Below, piece by piece: positions 1 through 10,452 of a stretch of DNA of 64,000 nucleotides (the first letter of the stretch is position 1; every line of letters starts with the position of its first letter). Location: positions 40,017,522 through 40,081,521 of the forward strand of contig CM058229.1 in the NCBI GenBank assembly GCA_030180135.1, given 5' to 3'. The position numbers and the translations under genes were made by a program. Below the pieces are notes generated by a model. The model worked only from the letters and a program-made list of their open reading frames with translations, was not told where the DNA came from and did no database searches. The stretch comes from Orychophragmus violaceus. Taxonomy: Eukaryota; Streptophyta; Magnoliopsida; Brassicales; Brassicaceae.

Positions 1-649
1 CCAGAATTCAGTATTAAGTGCAACTTAGGTGATGAACGAATATATTTAGAATCCTAATCAATCAGTTATCTAAACATGCATAAAAACCCTATGAGAATTC
101 CTAAATCTAACTAGGTTACTACTCAGACATATTATCAAATGAACAACACATCATTGAATAAAAAACCAAAAGACTGAATAGATAAGTGAAGGGGTTCGAA
201 ATTCTTCTCTCAAAGGTTACAAGTAGCAAGAACAACCCCTTAGCCAAAATCTCAATCTCCAAAGCAAGAACAAATTAAAGAACAAGTAATAGAGCATGCT
301 CTCAAAAACCTAATTAAAAACACTAAATACGTTTTGGGGCTAGATAGAATTAGGGAAAACTTCTGGGAAACTTTGCGATTCTTCAAAAGATATCTTCAAC
401 TCCGCGCATAAGTGTCTGTCGCGCTCAGTGTTGACCGACACCAAGGTGGATGTCGGTCGACATCACCTCGTGGCCGAGACACCAACTTCAGCTCGTTGCA
501 CAAATCACCAGAAATGTCCTATAATCCCGCTCTTTGCTCCAAACGCAAGCCTACCTGCAGAAGACTCAATAGACTCGAAAAACCAGGTTAAAGATTCAAT
601 AAATACAATTATATCATGGTTGAAAACCTAGAAAAACCATGATATATCA
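1..649 (-). mobile_element. Partial Ty3/gypsy LTR (Athila/Tat type), outer end at 649
   Basis: The right edge reads CCATGATATATCA at 637-649, matching the outer LTR end CCATGGTATATCA of the related LTRs ending at 2913, 5442 and 62776. Blocks around 90-200 (GAGAATTCCTAAATC, CTACTCAGACAT) align with the LTR at 1742-2913. Read on the minus strand this is the start of a 5' LTR; the rest of the element lies off the left edge of the window. It carries a diverged palindrome pair at 430-463. The junction at 649/650 falls inside the LINE ORF2 start, so this element inserted into the LINE. Whether it is a solo LTR or a full element cannot be seen. Confidence 0.75.
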
Positions 650-691
650 GAAGGCTCCTGCTCCCTGATAGTTCCATGCTATTGCACTCAT
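650..691 (-). pseudogene. LINE ORF2 stub (endonuclease N-terminus, 14 codons)
   Basis: Starting at ATG 691 the minus strand encodes MSAIAWNYQGAGAF before running into LTR sequence. The W-N-x-Q-G-x-G pattern is the usual start of the apurinic endonuclease domain of plant LINE ORF2 (commonly WNCQGLG or similar), where the N belongs to the first conserved endonuclease motif. The ATG overlaps the ORF1 stop. Everything downstream is missing from this window because a Ty3 LTR is inserted. Confidence 0.65.
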
Positions 692-1741
692 ATATGCGTA
701 CTGGGTGGTTTCTGGGACCCCACCGAACCAAATTTAGAAGAGAGATTTCTGCCTCTAGCAGAAGGAAACGCCTTAGACCGAGGGACTTGTGACGAAGGTG
801 CCTTTCTTTTCAGCAGGCCTCTTCTCTGTGTAGGAATCTTGCTGATTGGGGAGCTCCTACTTTGTAGAACCAGCTTCTTACCCGGAGTAACTCTTTTGGC
901 ATCAGGGCTTCTAGGAATTTTCTTCTTATTTGGAGTGCCCCGCTTTCTGGATCTTGTGACCATGCTCTTTTCCTTGCAATTCAGTTCCTTTTGATCCTCC
1001 TCCGTTCTGGGCTTGGTCGTAATGTCTTGACCAGCAACCTTGCTTTTTTCTGGGGTAAGTTGGGATATAGCTTCAATTTGTGGTTCATCTACGCCTGGGT
1101 ATCCTCCCAGTTCATCTACAAGAAGATCATCATTCTCCATTTGGTCTTCATCCATTTCTACATCCTCATATTGCCCTATGAGCCTTTCCATTTCTTCCTC
1201 AGTTACGTCAATATCATTATCATCCTCCTTAACATCCTCAATTCCCTCGGCTCCTAATTAGTCTATCCCGTCAACCGCTTGAGATCGCACTTTAGAGGCT
1301 GAGGCCATCCCTTCTGGAGATACTTGGACTTCACCTCTTTTCTCTACGCTTTGGGGATCAGCTGAAGCATTCTTTGCATGTTCAATCCTAGCAAGAAGAA
1401 CCTGACCACCCAAACTTTCTCTGATTACAAGAGACGAGGGATTTTCCGCTGCTCTAATTGCGGCCTGAACCATTAAATGTTCTTTAGAAGGCTTATGGGT
1501 ATCATTTGCAACTGCCTTCCCTTTGATCCTGCGTATTCTATCCTCCTCTGTTTCTGCATCATCTTTCCTCTCTCTCTGGTTATCACTCAGGTCATGTCCT
1601 CCCACAGGCTTCTGGACCAGTCTCCATTCCAGTCTCCTATGTCAAGATGTAGAGCGAGGTGGGGATCTGCGGTCTCTATGCTCATATCAGTGGAGGTTTC
1701 TTCTGTCAGAGATAGTACGCTGCGAATCCAGAGGAGATTTT
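688..1741 (-). pseudogene. LINE ORF1, C-terminal half
   Basis: This is the distal half of the ORF1 protein, in the same frame as the proximal half at 5443-6600 once the inserted element and one copy of its duplication are ignored. In-frame stops lie at about 1685, about 1650 and at 1258-1260 (TAA). Between them the sequence is a basic/acidic low-complexity tail: an LVQKPVGGHDL segment near 1605, an acidic patch (EDVKEDDNDI) near 1220 and a long Arg/Lys/Ser-rich end (TRSRKRGTPNKKK) to 688. Such disordered basic tails follow the zinc knuckle in Brassicaceae LINE ORF1 proteins. It is non-functional because of the stops and the insertion. Confidence 0.75.
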
Positions 1742-2913
1742 TGATAGGTTGTAAGTTTTAATCCTATACTAACTGCAAGTGCACAGTAATATCAATGTAG
1801 TACTTAGGGTATCGAAATCCACAAGGACTCTGGGCAACGATAGATTTAGAACGGTCAAGATTAAACTAGGAGAAAGCAATGTAGTGAGAAACTAAAGCAA
1901 AGCAGAAAAGTAAATCAATAGCGAGTTTGTAAGCAAGGAGGCAAAGCGTTAAGTTTAGGGAATTCTCAGGAAATCAGGAACACAGGCATCCAATCAATCG
2001 GGATCTAATTAAGAACTGTTCTAGAACTCAAACACAGATATATAATTAACCAACTTTCGTTGTGAGAATTCTCTAAGCCTAATTGCAGAAATTCAAATGT
2101 CTTTGTAATTCCTAACAGATTAAACCAGATTTAAGATTTAGTTCAATATGTTCACAATTCTATTAAACCAAATTTCTTTGCGAGTAATTCAATTGCTCAT
2201 CTAGGTTCTTTCTAGCTAATCAACCAACTGTCGTTGTGGAAATCAACCTAACATCATAAATCTGGATAGCTACTTCAGATTAAGCATTAATAACAACCCT
2301 AGATGAAGAACTAACAGATATGAGTCCATACAGATCGATTAACCTATAATTCCATGAAATCCCTAATGAGAATCCCTAAACTTAACAGGTAATCTACTCA
2401 GACATGTTCATCGAAACAGAAGACATCATGAAAGAAAACCAAATATCATAAAATCAAGTAAAGAACTGGGGTTCGAAATCCTCTCTCTTTCAAGAGCAGG
2501 ATCAGCCCCTAACTCTCTCTGAAATTAAAATAAAACTTAGAACTGAAAGTGTTGCCTAAACAATGGCTTAAAAACCCTAATATAATGATCTAAAGTCGGC
2601 TGGGGCTTCTTTGTAATAATGAGAAACTTCTGGGCAAAAGTGCAATATCCAAACTCTTGATAAAACTCGCCGAGAGAAGTCTATGTCGATCGATGCACAT
2701 GTTGTGTCGATCGACACAGGTCTGCGAAATGGGCAGTGAGCTCTTCTTCTCGGGTTAAATCTCCAAACTGCTCCAGAATGCGCCATAACCTCCAATTCCG
2801 CTCCAAACGTACCTAGACCTGTAAACATACTAAAAAGACTCCAAAACATAATAAAAGACTCGATAAATAAGACATATAGCATGACTAAAATCCCTAAAAT
2901 CCATGGTATATCA
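1742..2913 (-). repeat. 3' LTR of the nested Ty3 element
   Basis: About 1,172 bp, bounded by TGATAG and ATATCA. It is clearly homologous to the LTRs at 11048-12257 and 61601-62776 (shared CTGCAAGTGCACAGT near the inner end, ACTCAGACAT in the middle, CCATGGTATATCA at the outer end). It holds a pair of CGATCG palindromes starting at 2687 and 2708, 21 bp apart. The internal side (2914 onward, read on the minus strand) ends in a purine-rich GTGAGAGAGT that primes plus-strand synthesis in this family. Confidence 0.85.
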
Positions 2914-4274
2914 ACTCTCTCACACTTAGCTCTTGCTTGCCCTCAAGCAAGTAAAGAACCAAAGCATGGTGAAGAGGTTTGAAAACTTTCAGAAACTCTT
3001 TTCATCCTAGAAGCAACAACACTCATATTCCCCTTAATAAGCCACTGAAAGAATCACCTGCAAGATATCAAGACCAACATGTACTTCCCCCATACTTAGC
3101 AACTGTCCTAAGTAAACTCCACAATCACATTTACGCATTCAAATTCACCTTACTGACTTCTATAAGCTATTAAGTGCGGTCTCACCTAATGATTATCGAT
3201 CAAAGGGCACATGGATTCTTACTTTGTCAGCTCTAGACCACCATACTTTCTTTTTATGGTTCCTTTTCTTCTCTTTTCCCTTCCTTAGCATTCTGATTTT
3301 TCCCATTGGGTATCATTTTTTTTTATCAGTGCTCTTCCCGTTAAGGGGTGTACTTTGGACACATTCCATGGATCGCACAAGAGGTAATAGTGTTTGCTAC
3401 TACTCCCGTGACCACTTCAGAGCTACTAGCTCATCCTCAGTTTATTACTCTTTTTTTTTTACTTTATGGAAGGGGAGAAGGGAACCATACTCGGACAGTT
3501 TTACAAGCTGTGTCAGAACTAACAAAGGAGTCCGACTCAACGTATACGAAGCCCTTAGGTGAGAAAATTAAGTTAGGTTTACAATGGTGAAGTCAGTAAA
3601 GGATCCTCTAATACCTGAAGTGATGTGGGTGTCCTCAGTAGGTTGATCTGTGTTGGGGTTTTCTAATAGTCATAGATAGTTCCTGCAACTTCATCCCAAT
3701 GGTCACTTAGGTTCCTGCAAGATGTTGTTAACTTCTCAAAAATTCCCTGTTTCCTACTTAAACTTGTTTTGACTCAATAAAACGAATTTTTTTGAAAAAC
3801 AGGACTGACTCTAAGAAAACAAAAGCGTGCGTCAGTAGCTACCTCCCCCACACTTGAAACACATTGTCCCCAGTAGTGTCAAGCCTAGGATCGGTGAGAA
3901 AAATAATCAAATTTTGAAACAAACCGAAAAGTTGCAGAAATATGTACCTGTCGTCGCCCTGTGTCGATCGATGCCACAAGGGTGTCGATCGATGCAAGGC
4001 GATTATGCCCACAGTTATGTAGATAACCGATGTCTGAACCGCAAACAATTCGGCTAACCAGGAATCATAACTGTGTCGACCGATGCACTATGTGTGTCGA
4101 TCGATGCAATGCAATTCTGCCTGTTTCTCTCGGCTTTTAACACACTTAAACAGTAAAATCAAAATATCAAAACCAAAACAAAAAAATGAAAACAAAAGCG
4201 AACCTACTAGTGGGTTGCCTCCCACTCAGCGCTTGTTTTTAGTCATTAGCTTGACTATGGGATAGAGATTAGAC
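2914..4274 (-). other. Non-coding 3' internal region of the Ty3 element
   Basis: No long coding frame is convincing here. The stretch aligns along most of its length with 62777-64000, the same part of a second element (CACTTAGCTCTTGCTTG next to the LTR, CATTCCATGGATC in the middle, CCCCAGTAGTGTC at the far end). Two CGATCG palindrome pairs lie at 3965/3986 and 4077/4098. Long non-coding 3' internal regions are normal in Athila/Tat elements, where they sometimes hold an env-like gene; none is visible here. Confidence 0.65.
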
Positions 4275-5160
4275 TCATGGCGGCTTCAACAGAGACTTTG
4301 AGTGTCTCTGTGAATGTCTCCTCATCCAAGGTGGTGTATATGCTGTCGGATCATGAGATCTCCCAAGGAACGAAGGAGTAGAATCAGGGCGGGAGCGAAG
4401 TTTGGGTGGGATGCTGCGTTTTCCGGCATTCAAAGCAATGCGGTTAGGAGGTTTAAGCTTAGATGATTTGTGCCTTACCTTTGGAAATGAGATGTCTGGA
4501 GCTTTCTGCTTATGAGCAGTTGCAGGCACTGAAGATGTTAGAGCAGGTTCAAGAGGAACCGCCATCTTATTCTCTCCTAACGGAACCTCTGGTTTGACCT
4601 CAACACTGAAGCTCTGTCCATCAATGGTGGATTTATGCAGCTTATCCATCTTGAACCTCAATGTCTCATCTCCCAGTTGGAGATCAATTAGCCCATGTTG
4701 CACATTAATCAAAGCTCCAGCAGTAGCTAAGAAAGATCTACCAAGTAGCAGAGGATCATCAGGCTCAATCTCATACTTCAGCACCACAAAGTCCGTTGGA
4801 ATCAAGTAGTTTCCAACTCTCACATTAATGTCCTCAAGAACTCCTTCCGGATACTTCTTTGATCGATCAGCTAGGATAAGAGAGATCCTAGTAGGCTGAA
4901 AATCCATCAGTCCTAATCTCACAGCCACAGAGTATGGCATGAGATTCACATCAGCTCCTAAATCACACAGAGAATGCTTGAATCTGTCCTTAGAGATGGA
5001 ACAGTCGAGTACAAAGGCTCCTGGGTCTGGTATCTTCTCTGTAATCTGAATCAGCTTCTTTTACATCACTTTCATGCAATTAGCCACTTCTAGATCCTGT
5101 TTAGACAGTTTAGGAACCTTAGGATATGGTACAAATGGCTTATAGACTCATTCTGGGACT
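4275..5160 (-). pseudogene. Ty3/gypsy gag-protease remnant
   Basis: The minus-strand frame matches the aspartic-protease region of Athila/Tat polyproteins. The catalytic loop reads DLGADVNLMPYSVAVRLG near 4960-4910 (family form D-[ST/L]-G-A), and the second half carries DPLLLGRSFLATAGALI with the conserved hydrophobic-G-R pattern. An in-frame TAA lies near 5063, upstream of the catalytic motif, so the gag-protease frame is broken. After about 200 residues the sequence becomes a basic tail and stops; no RT follows. The deletion that removed pol left protease next to the 3' internal region. Confidence 0.75.
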
Positions 5161-5282
5161 GTTACTGGTTTCTGGTCTCGTCTGCAGTATATGTCGATCG
5201 ATGCTGGATATGTGTCGATCGACACAAGGCGATTTTGTACAATTCCATTAGACGTATCGGGGATGCATCGACTGATGCACGA

Positions 5283-5442
5283 GATAAATCTCCAAACTGC
5301 TCCAGAATGCGCCATAACCTCCAATTCCGCTCCAAACGTACATAGACCTGTAAACATACTAAAAAGACTCCAAAACATAATAAAAGACTCGATAAATAAG
5401 ACATATACCATAGGTAAAATCCCTAAAATCCATGGTATATCA
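5283..5442 (-). repeat. Truncated 5' LTR of the nested Ty3 element (about 160 bp)
   Basis: The stretch is almost identical to 2754-2913 of the 3' LTR (TCTCCAAACTGCTCCAGAAT through CCATGGTATATCA), with only a handful of mismatches. Only the outer 160 bp remain; the neighbouring 5165-5282 is leader-like sequence with a palindrome pair at 5195/5216 and a related single copy near 5265. The near-identity suggests the copy is recent despite the deletion. Confidence 0.75.
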
Positions 5443-6600
5443 ATTTGGCTGAGTTAGAGCTTAGCGCACTTTCACTTCTGCTATTTCGCACCAGATTTTC
5501 TAGGAATTTATATCCATCACGCTCTCGATATCGATCACCAACCACACTCTCCTTCTTTTTCCAATGAGAGCCAGAGTTTGTATCATCATAATTTGGCTGT
5601 GAGTCAGATCGGAGGGGACTCTGGTACGGATGATACTTCTCCCGAGTTCGGGGATTATTGGTTGGAGAGTTTTTTGTAATTCGGTTCCATACTTCTATAC
5701 TTCTCGAAGTTCTTTTTTCGTATAGAGCATCCCTCAGGTCTTTATCTTTAGTTGTCTCCTTCTTCTGCTCAGCCCGAGGTTCAGAGGGTTTATCATATAT
5801 GTCCACCCTTTTAACAACCCGTGGAAGAGGTTCCAATCGAGTTTGAGGGATGGAGAAAGCTTCCTTGGCAGCTAAGTCCTCTTTTTTTTTTTGTTCCAAT
5901 CGCCGGGCTCTGTTCCTTTCACTTTGCTCCTCAGTTAACTCCGGACAAGTTTCCTCTTCATGCGACATTCTTTTGCAGGTAAAGCAGTACCTATGAAGAT
6001 CCTCGTACACAAGTGTTACTCTCACTAGATCACCATTATCGAATTCCGCTCTTCTCTCGAACTTTAGGGGCTCGTCCCCGTTGATCTCGACTCGTACTCG
6101 TCCACTGTCTACATCAACCCGATCAACACCTCCTAAGGCTCTCCCAATATTCCGGTACATTGCATCCTTGTTGTAGTGTATCGGCACGCCGGATACAGAA
6201 ACCCAAAACAACATGGTATTGGGAAATCATCGTTAACACACGGGATCCATCGTTCTAACGAGAAGCTCCACTTATTAAAGTGACAAGGTCTACGGTTCAT
6301 AACCTTGAGTAAGTCTTCTTCCGTATCAAAGTCGAACTGAAATTTATTTTTCTCCAGGTTTGTGCCTCAAACTCGTCCTTCAACGTCCCAGATGCGTCTC
6401 TTAGGCATATGCTTTATCAAAGCCTCGACACTTCTTCCATCTTCATGAAACATTCGGCCCACAAGTGTGAGTTTGTATTTTTCCACCAAATAAGAAAAGT
6501 CATATGCCGGTATCTTAACGATATCATCATCTTCGTTCAGTTTGCGTTTGGTACTGTGAGATCCGTCTCCCCGAAAGTGATTTCCACTTGTTCGACTCAT
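5443..6600 (-). pseudogene. LINE ORF1, N-terminal half (DUF4283 and zinc knuckle)
   Basis: It starts at ATG 6600 (MSRTSGNHFRGDG). Around residues 80-190 is a DUF4283-like domain (KFQFDFDTEEDLLKVMNRRP, then MLFWVSVSGVPIHYN), followed by a CX2CX4HX4C zinc knuckle, CFTCKRMSHEEETC, near 5965-5990. Both are known from nucleic-acid-binding ORF1 proteins of plant LINEs. Visible damage: an in-frame TGA at 6367-6369 and a one-base frameshift near 6210 just before MLFWV. At 5443 the frame enters Ty3 LTR sequence; the coding sequence resumes at 1741. The closest alternative is a domesticated DUF4283 gene, but the adjoining ORF2 start favours a LINE. Confidence 0.8.
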
Positions 6601-7180
6601 TTTGCCCAGTATAGCAGAGATAGTAACACCATAAAGGAGGGGAAACTAGGCAAAAACCGAGACCGAAACTATGGTATGTCCACCGTGTTGAGGAAGAAAG
6701 GAAGATATTAACAACCAGATAATAAACATCACAATTTATGATAAGGAGGAAGGTGAAATTCAATTTGATGAAACAAATTTAAAATTGGACTTCTAAGCAG
6801 AGTTATGCGACAGAGAATTCGGCCAGCTCTTTCAGGAGATGTCTCACACAGTTTGCCATCTGAAGAAGTGTCAAATGCATCTGTATTCCATGTGGGAATG
6901 TCTGGTCCAACAAGGAAGATCACCAGGAAAATCCTACCAAAAAGACGTGTCCAAAAAACAGCAAGTAGACGTGTTCTAAGTTTGGCGACTAATCCAAAAG
7001 CTGTAACAAAGAAGCCAAAAGCTTTATCTAATAAACGCCTTCGTATTTCAAACTCTTCAACTAGCAACCTATCTCTATTATATGTTCCTCTTCGTGAGGA
7101 GTCTCTACCCCAGTATGGGGTCCAACTTAATTCTATCAAAAATGCTTTGTCTAATAAAGCTGCTACAACTTCTGGAAAGG
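6601..7180. other. Unassigned region with a weak 134-codon plus-strand frame (6805-7209)
   Basis: Between the LINE and the F-box-like repeats there is one open plus-strand frame at 6805-7209. Its product is basic and Ser/Lys/Arg-rich (PTRKITRKILPKRRVQK), with no fold or motif that I recognise. It resembles in composition the disordered tails of LINE ORF1 proteins, so it may be a fragment of another LINE, but I cannot show homology. 6620-6790 holds only short frames and probably includes the LINE 5' UTR. Confidence 0.25.
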
Positions 7181-7460
7181 TTTCGATAGTAATGCCCGTA
7201 TTAGAGTAACAAGTTTATGTATGGATGGTCATGCTCCTGGGGGTTGGTGTCTAATCCGGAAACTGAAAACTATTATGTTTATGGATACTGCTTATATTCA
7301 GGGAATTAGTTGTATGTATTCTATACAGATCGTGTGAACATGGAAACTCCAGCATGTAATCAAGATAGTAAGATCATGACGTGAATACAGTAGGGAAAGG
7401 TTGATACAAATATAGAGATTTTGTAATTAAATGATGGATAGCCATACTGCCTGAGTGATA
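7181..7460. repeat. Downstream flank repeat, copy A (pairs with 8905-9130)
   Basis: Blocks such as GATAGTAATGCCCG, TTATGGATA-TGCTTA, GAATTAGTT, GTATTCTATACA and GAGA-TTTTGTAATTAA-ATGATGGATAG recur in the same order near 8905-9130. Each copy lies about 0.5 kb beyond the 3' end of an F-box-like pseudogene, showing that the duplicated unit included flanking DNA. 7460-7900 between this copy and the gene shows nothing else I can name. Confidence 0.55.
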
Positions 7461-7908
7461 ACACTGGGTTATTTGGATAAAATATGAAAACACATTATGG
7501 ATAGTAATGCTGTACTAATCTGGCCGCTGAAGACAAGTAGCTGAATAGATGTTGCATGTTGGATAGTGTGGAAACCGACATGTGTAGAAGGAGGAAAATC
7601 ATAAAACTAATTATGTGGCCCCTAAAAGATAATGTTTACCCTGTTATGGAGCATAATGATGGCCTAGGAATTGTGAACTGTGATTTGACAGCAAAACGGT
7701 TGGGGTTTCGATGTTTGTGACACATAGGGTTTGAATATTAATTTTAGTTGTTTAAATTTTTGTCAAATTGTAGTTGGAAACACTGACTGTAATATAAAAT
7801 TATGGATAGGAGAAAATAGTTATTGATGGATACCGAGAAAGTGTGATAGTTTTATACAAAGATGGTTATTAAATAGATATATTGTTTTCAGATTTAAAAT
7901 TAAGCTCC

Positions 7909-8748
7909 CTAAACGCCACCGTTTTGACCTCCTCCCCCACCCCAACCACCCCAACCGCCGCCATCCTGCATTTCCGCCTGGTGCCAACTGCCTTCGTTAT
8001 CCCAATCGCCAGTAACTGGGGATTCGAAAATCTCTGAACACTCGAGGAATGTCTGGGGAATGATTTGGAAGAAGCATAAAGTCTCAATCGCCCAGAAACA
8101 TTCATTGCACATACCGTAACCTTTGATATCTTCGTGCATAAAATCTAGCCAATATCGATGAAGGGAACAACGACATGTCTGTATCCTTGCTCTGTCAATC
8201 TCATCCCTTATTTCCGCCAGATCGATGGAGATGCCAATAGGCCAGGATAACCGCTCGAACTCTCTGACGTGCCTCCTCAGAGAACGTATAGCAAAACGAG
8301 AGAGGAAAGGGATGTCGGAACTTGAATCCAAGGCGGGAGTTGACGGATGACTTCGTAGCAATACACATCAGGTTTGCATCCAGCGATTGTGCAACGTTTG
8401 ATTTTTTGGAAACCATCTGGTCTTCCATCATCTGTGTACATGAAGTCTAAGATCGCTTTAAGAAACACAGTGATTATGTTGTTGGCGTTGTACAACATGG
8501 TTACGCATTCGCGATTTTCTTCCAAAGGAGAAGTCTGGATAAGGTTTATCTGAGTTAGAGTATCCACGTGATCCGCGTCGTCGCGAAGGGTCCCGCAAAC
8601 AGCTAGAACCCAGAACCGTTCCCGAAGGTTGTCACAAGCATTTTTGGCAATGATTAACCTCCTCATCTTTGGCGGCAGATCTAGAAGGGTGAGAACCGAC
8701 CGGTTAGGGCTAAATGATTCAGCAACCGGGGGGGATTATTCTTCTCAT
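7909..8748 (-). pseudogene. F-box-like protein pseudogene, copy 1 (At1g67623-like family)
   Basis: Read on the minus strand, an N-terminal F-box-like stretch (LLDLPPKMRRLIIAKNA, then VCGTLRDDADHVDTLTQINL) is followed by FLKAILDFMYTDDG and, in a shifted frame, by a C-terminal part with IPFLSRFAIRSLRRHV, a CRCSLHRYW-GMCNECFW cysteine cluster and a Gly/Trp-rich tail. This order matches the small Brassicaceae family of F-box proteins related to At1g67623, presumed SCF substrate adaptors. Damage: a 7-C run near 8731 puts the best ATG (8748) out of frame by one base, and a net frame change near 8315. No introns are visible. Confidence 0.6.
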
Positions 8749-9517
8749 TTTTAGGGGAGTATATTGAGTGTGTGGACATATATTTAGGGTCGACATTTAA
8801 TATTTATAAATGCGAATCGACACAAGTTTCGGTTTCCTCACAACGTTTCGGTTTTTAACAAATGGATGGTATGCTTGTAGATGGAAAAATATTTTTAAAA
8901 TCGCCAAATCATAAATGATGGATAGTAATGCCCGACGGATCCTTGGTCACTATATTTATGGATATTGCTTAAATCGGAGAATTAGTTTTAAGTATTCTAT
9001 ACATATCAGTGATAATGGATACTACCCCACATTATCAAGGTAGAAAAGAGGTATCAGTGATCATGGATACAAATCGAGAGTATTTTGTAATTAAGATGAT
9101 GGATAGTCAAGTTTCTTAGCGAAACTATTTGGAAATGGACACAATATATAACCATCGCAGAGGAGGAGGGTAGTGTATTAAATATGAGTAGACAATAATA
9201 GCGATATGTAATAAACCATTGTAGCATAAAATAAAAAAGTATTAATATCTCGCATTGGAACTATATTCTATGATTTGTTAATATTAAGTGGCACAATTTT
9301 CAAAATTGGTTGTGGTTGTATTAATTTGATTTAATAAAGCGGATGATGTAAGATAATAATTAAATAAAATATGAACGAGATAGGGGATAGATGAGAGTAA
9401 TATAGATACTAATACGGTGGATAGAAAAATACAAAAGCAGTAGTGTTATATCCATCCACCTTCATTGGGTGGAACGAATGAAAAACTATAACAGTATTAA
9501 AAACCGATTGATTGCCC
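8749..9517. other. Intergenic spacer with flank repeat, copy B
   Basis: AT-rich spacer between the two F-box-like pseudogenes. 8905-9130 is the second copy of the flank repeat (GATAGTAATGCCCGACGG, GTATTCTATACATATC, TTTTGTAATTAAGATGATGG). The remainder (9130-9517) has no coding signal and no recognised element. Confidence 0.5.
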
Positions 9518-10452
9518 CTAACCCGCAAGTATGTCGTTTGGGTTATTTCCACCGTCCAACCCACCAGCTCCTTGCCCATTTTCATCGCCGACGTCTATTT
9601 TGTTGTGTAGATTGGCACCGGCGTCAACGTCACTGTCGGGGGCATTGGCGTCTACTAAAACTTCAATACCCTGCATATTATCGTCGGGCACACCGCCTGT
9701 GTTTTCTGGCTGATATTCCCAATCAGCTAACGCAACCCATCTAGAAAATGTCCCCGGGATCATATCGAAGAACACAGTAGTCTCGATAGCCCAGAAACAG
9801 ATATCGCACATACCTAGACCTTTTACATTGTCGTTCATCAAGCCAAGCCAGTAACGATGGACAGCGCAAGGGCATTTTGCAATTCGTTCTGCGTCGACAG
9901 AGTCGCGGATAGTTCTGAGATAAGGTGGGATGTAGAAGGGATAACTTGTTCGCTGAAATGCTTTGACATGCCTCCTAAGCGCCCAAATAGCAATGCAAGA
10001 CAGAAGAGGGATCATTGAATCAGAATCCAGGTTAGGGCAGATGGAACGGCGTATGACTTTGAGCAATACAAAGTGGGTTTGATTCCAGCAACAATGCAGT
10101 TTTTGAAGCGGACAAGTGCGTCAGCTCATTCTTCTGTGGACACTCCTTCTATGTGCATGAAATCCGATATGGCTTTTAAAAACACTGTTGTTGGATTGTT
10201 GGCAACTAGACATGCATGTTGCAAGCGGTGTATCCCTAGAAAGTTGTGGTTAGTTTTTATAAGATCAATCTGGGACAGGGTATCCACATCACCAGCATCA
10301 TCTCGAAGAGTTTTGCAGACACCTCTAATTAGGTAGTGCTCACGAACGACTTCACTAGCATTTTTGGCCAAAATCAATCTTCTTATTTCATCCGGCAGAT
10401 CAAGAAAGCTGGGAGGGGAATGGACGACGTGATTGTTATCTGCTGTATTCAT
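9518..10452 (-). pseudogene. F-box-like protein pseudogene, copy 2 (At1g67623-like family)
   Basis: It starts at ATG 10452. The N-terminus carries the better F-box match: LDLPDEIRRLILAKNASEVV, then VCKTLRDDAGDVDTLSQIDL. The C-terminal half (10066-9518) keeps IPLLSCIAIWALRRHV, CPCAVHRYW and GMCDICFWAIETTVFF, followed by an acidic Asn/Gly-rich tail. An in-frame TGA occurs near 10105 and a one-base shift near 10055 separates the halves. Its similarity to copy 1 runs the whole length, so the two are tandem duplicates in the same orientation about 1 kb apart. Substrate-adaptor function is family knowledge; this copy looks inactive. Confidence 0.6.

Larger units (their letters stand above)
1742..5442 (-). 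mobile_element. Internally deleted Ty3/gypsy element (Athila/Tat type) nested in the LINE
   Basis: Element termini are TGATAGG (1742) and GGTATATCA (5442). The flanks read ATTTT before and ATTTG after, an almost perfect 5-bp target duplication. On the minus strand the order is 5' LTR remnant (5442-5283), leader and gag/protease remnant (about 5280-4275), non-coding 3' internal region, polypurine tract (about 2914-2925), and full 3' LTR (2913-1742). Integrase, reverse transcriptase and RNase H are absent, so the copy is non-autonomous. Removing it and one duplication copy restores the LINE ORF1 frame across the junction. Confidence 0.8.
650..6600 (-). mobile_element. LINE (DUF4283-type ORF1), interrupted by two LTR insertions
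   Basis: The LINE runs right to left. ORF1 occupies 6600-5443 and 1741-688 once the Ty3 element at 1742-5442 is set aside, and ORF2 begins at 691. The ORF1 stop TGA (688-690) overlaps the ORF2 ATG (689-691) as ATGA, a compact two-ORF arrangement seen in plant L1-type LINEs. ORF2 is cut after 14 codons by the LTR ending at 649, so endonuclease and reverse transcriptase are not in the window. The 5' end is not defined; about 100 bp upstream of 6600 may be 5' UTR. Confidence 0.8.

Noticed and set aside
688..1605. Two separate small genes on the minus strand
   Set aside because: Both are in one frame, separated by a single TAA at 1258, and continue the LINE ORF1 of 5443-6600.
3224..3562. Plus-strand hydrophobic frame as a membrane protein gene
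   Set aside because: It lies in the non-coding 3' internal region of a Ty3 element, and the homologous region at 63075-63344 does not keep the frame.
8300..10070. Programmed frameshift conserved between the two F-box-like copies
   Set aside because: Alignment shows different lesions (one-base versus seven-base loss) at slightly different positions, and copy 2 also has an in-frame stop, so independent decay is simpler.
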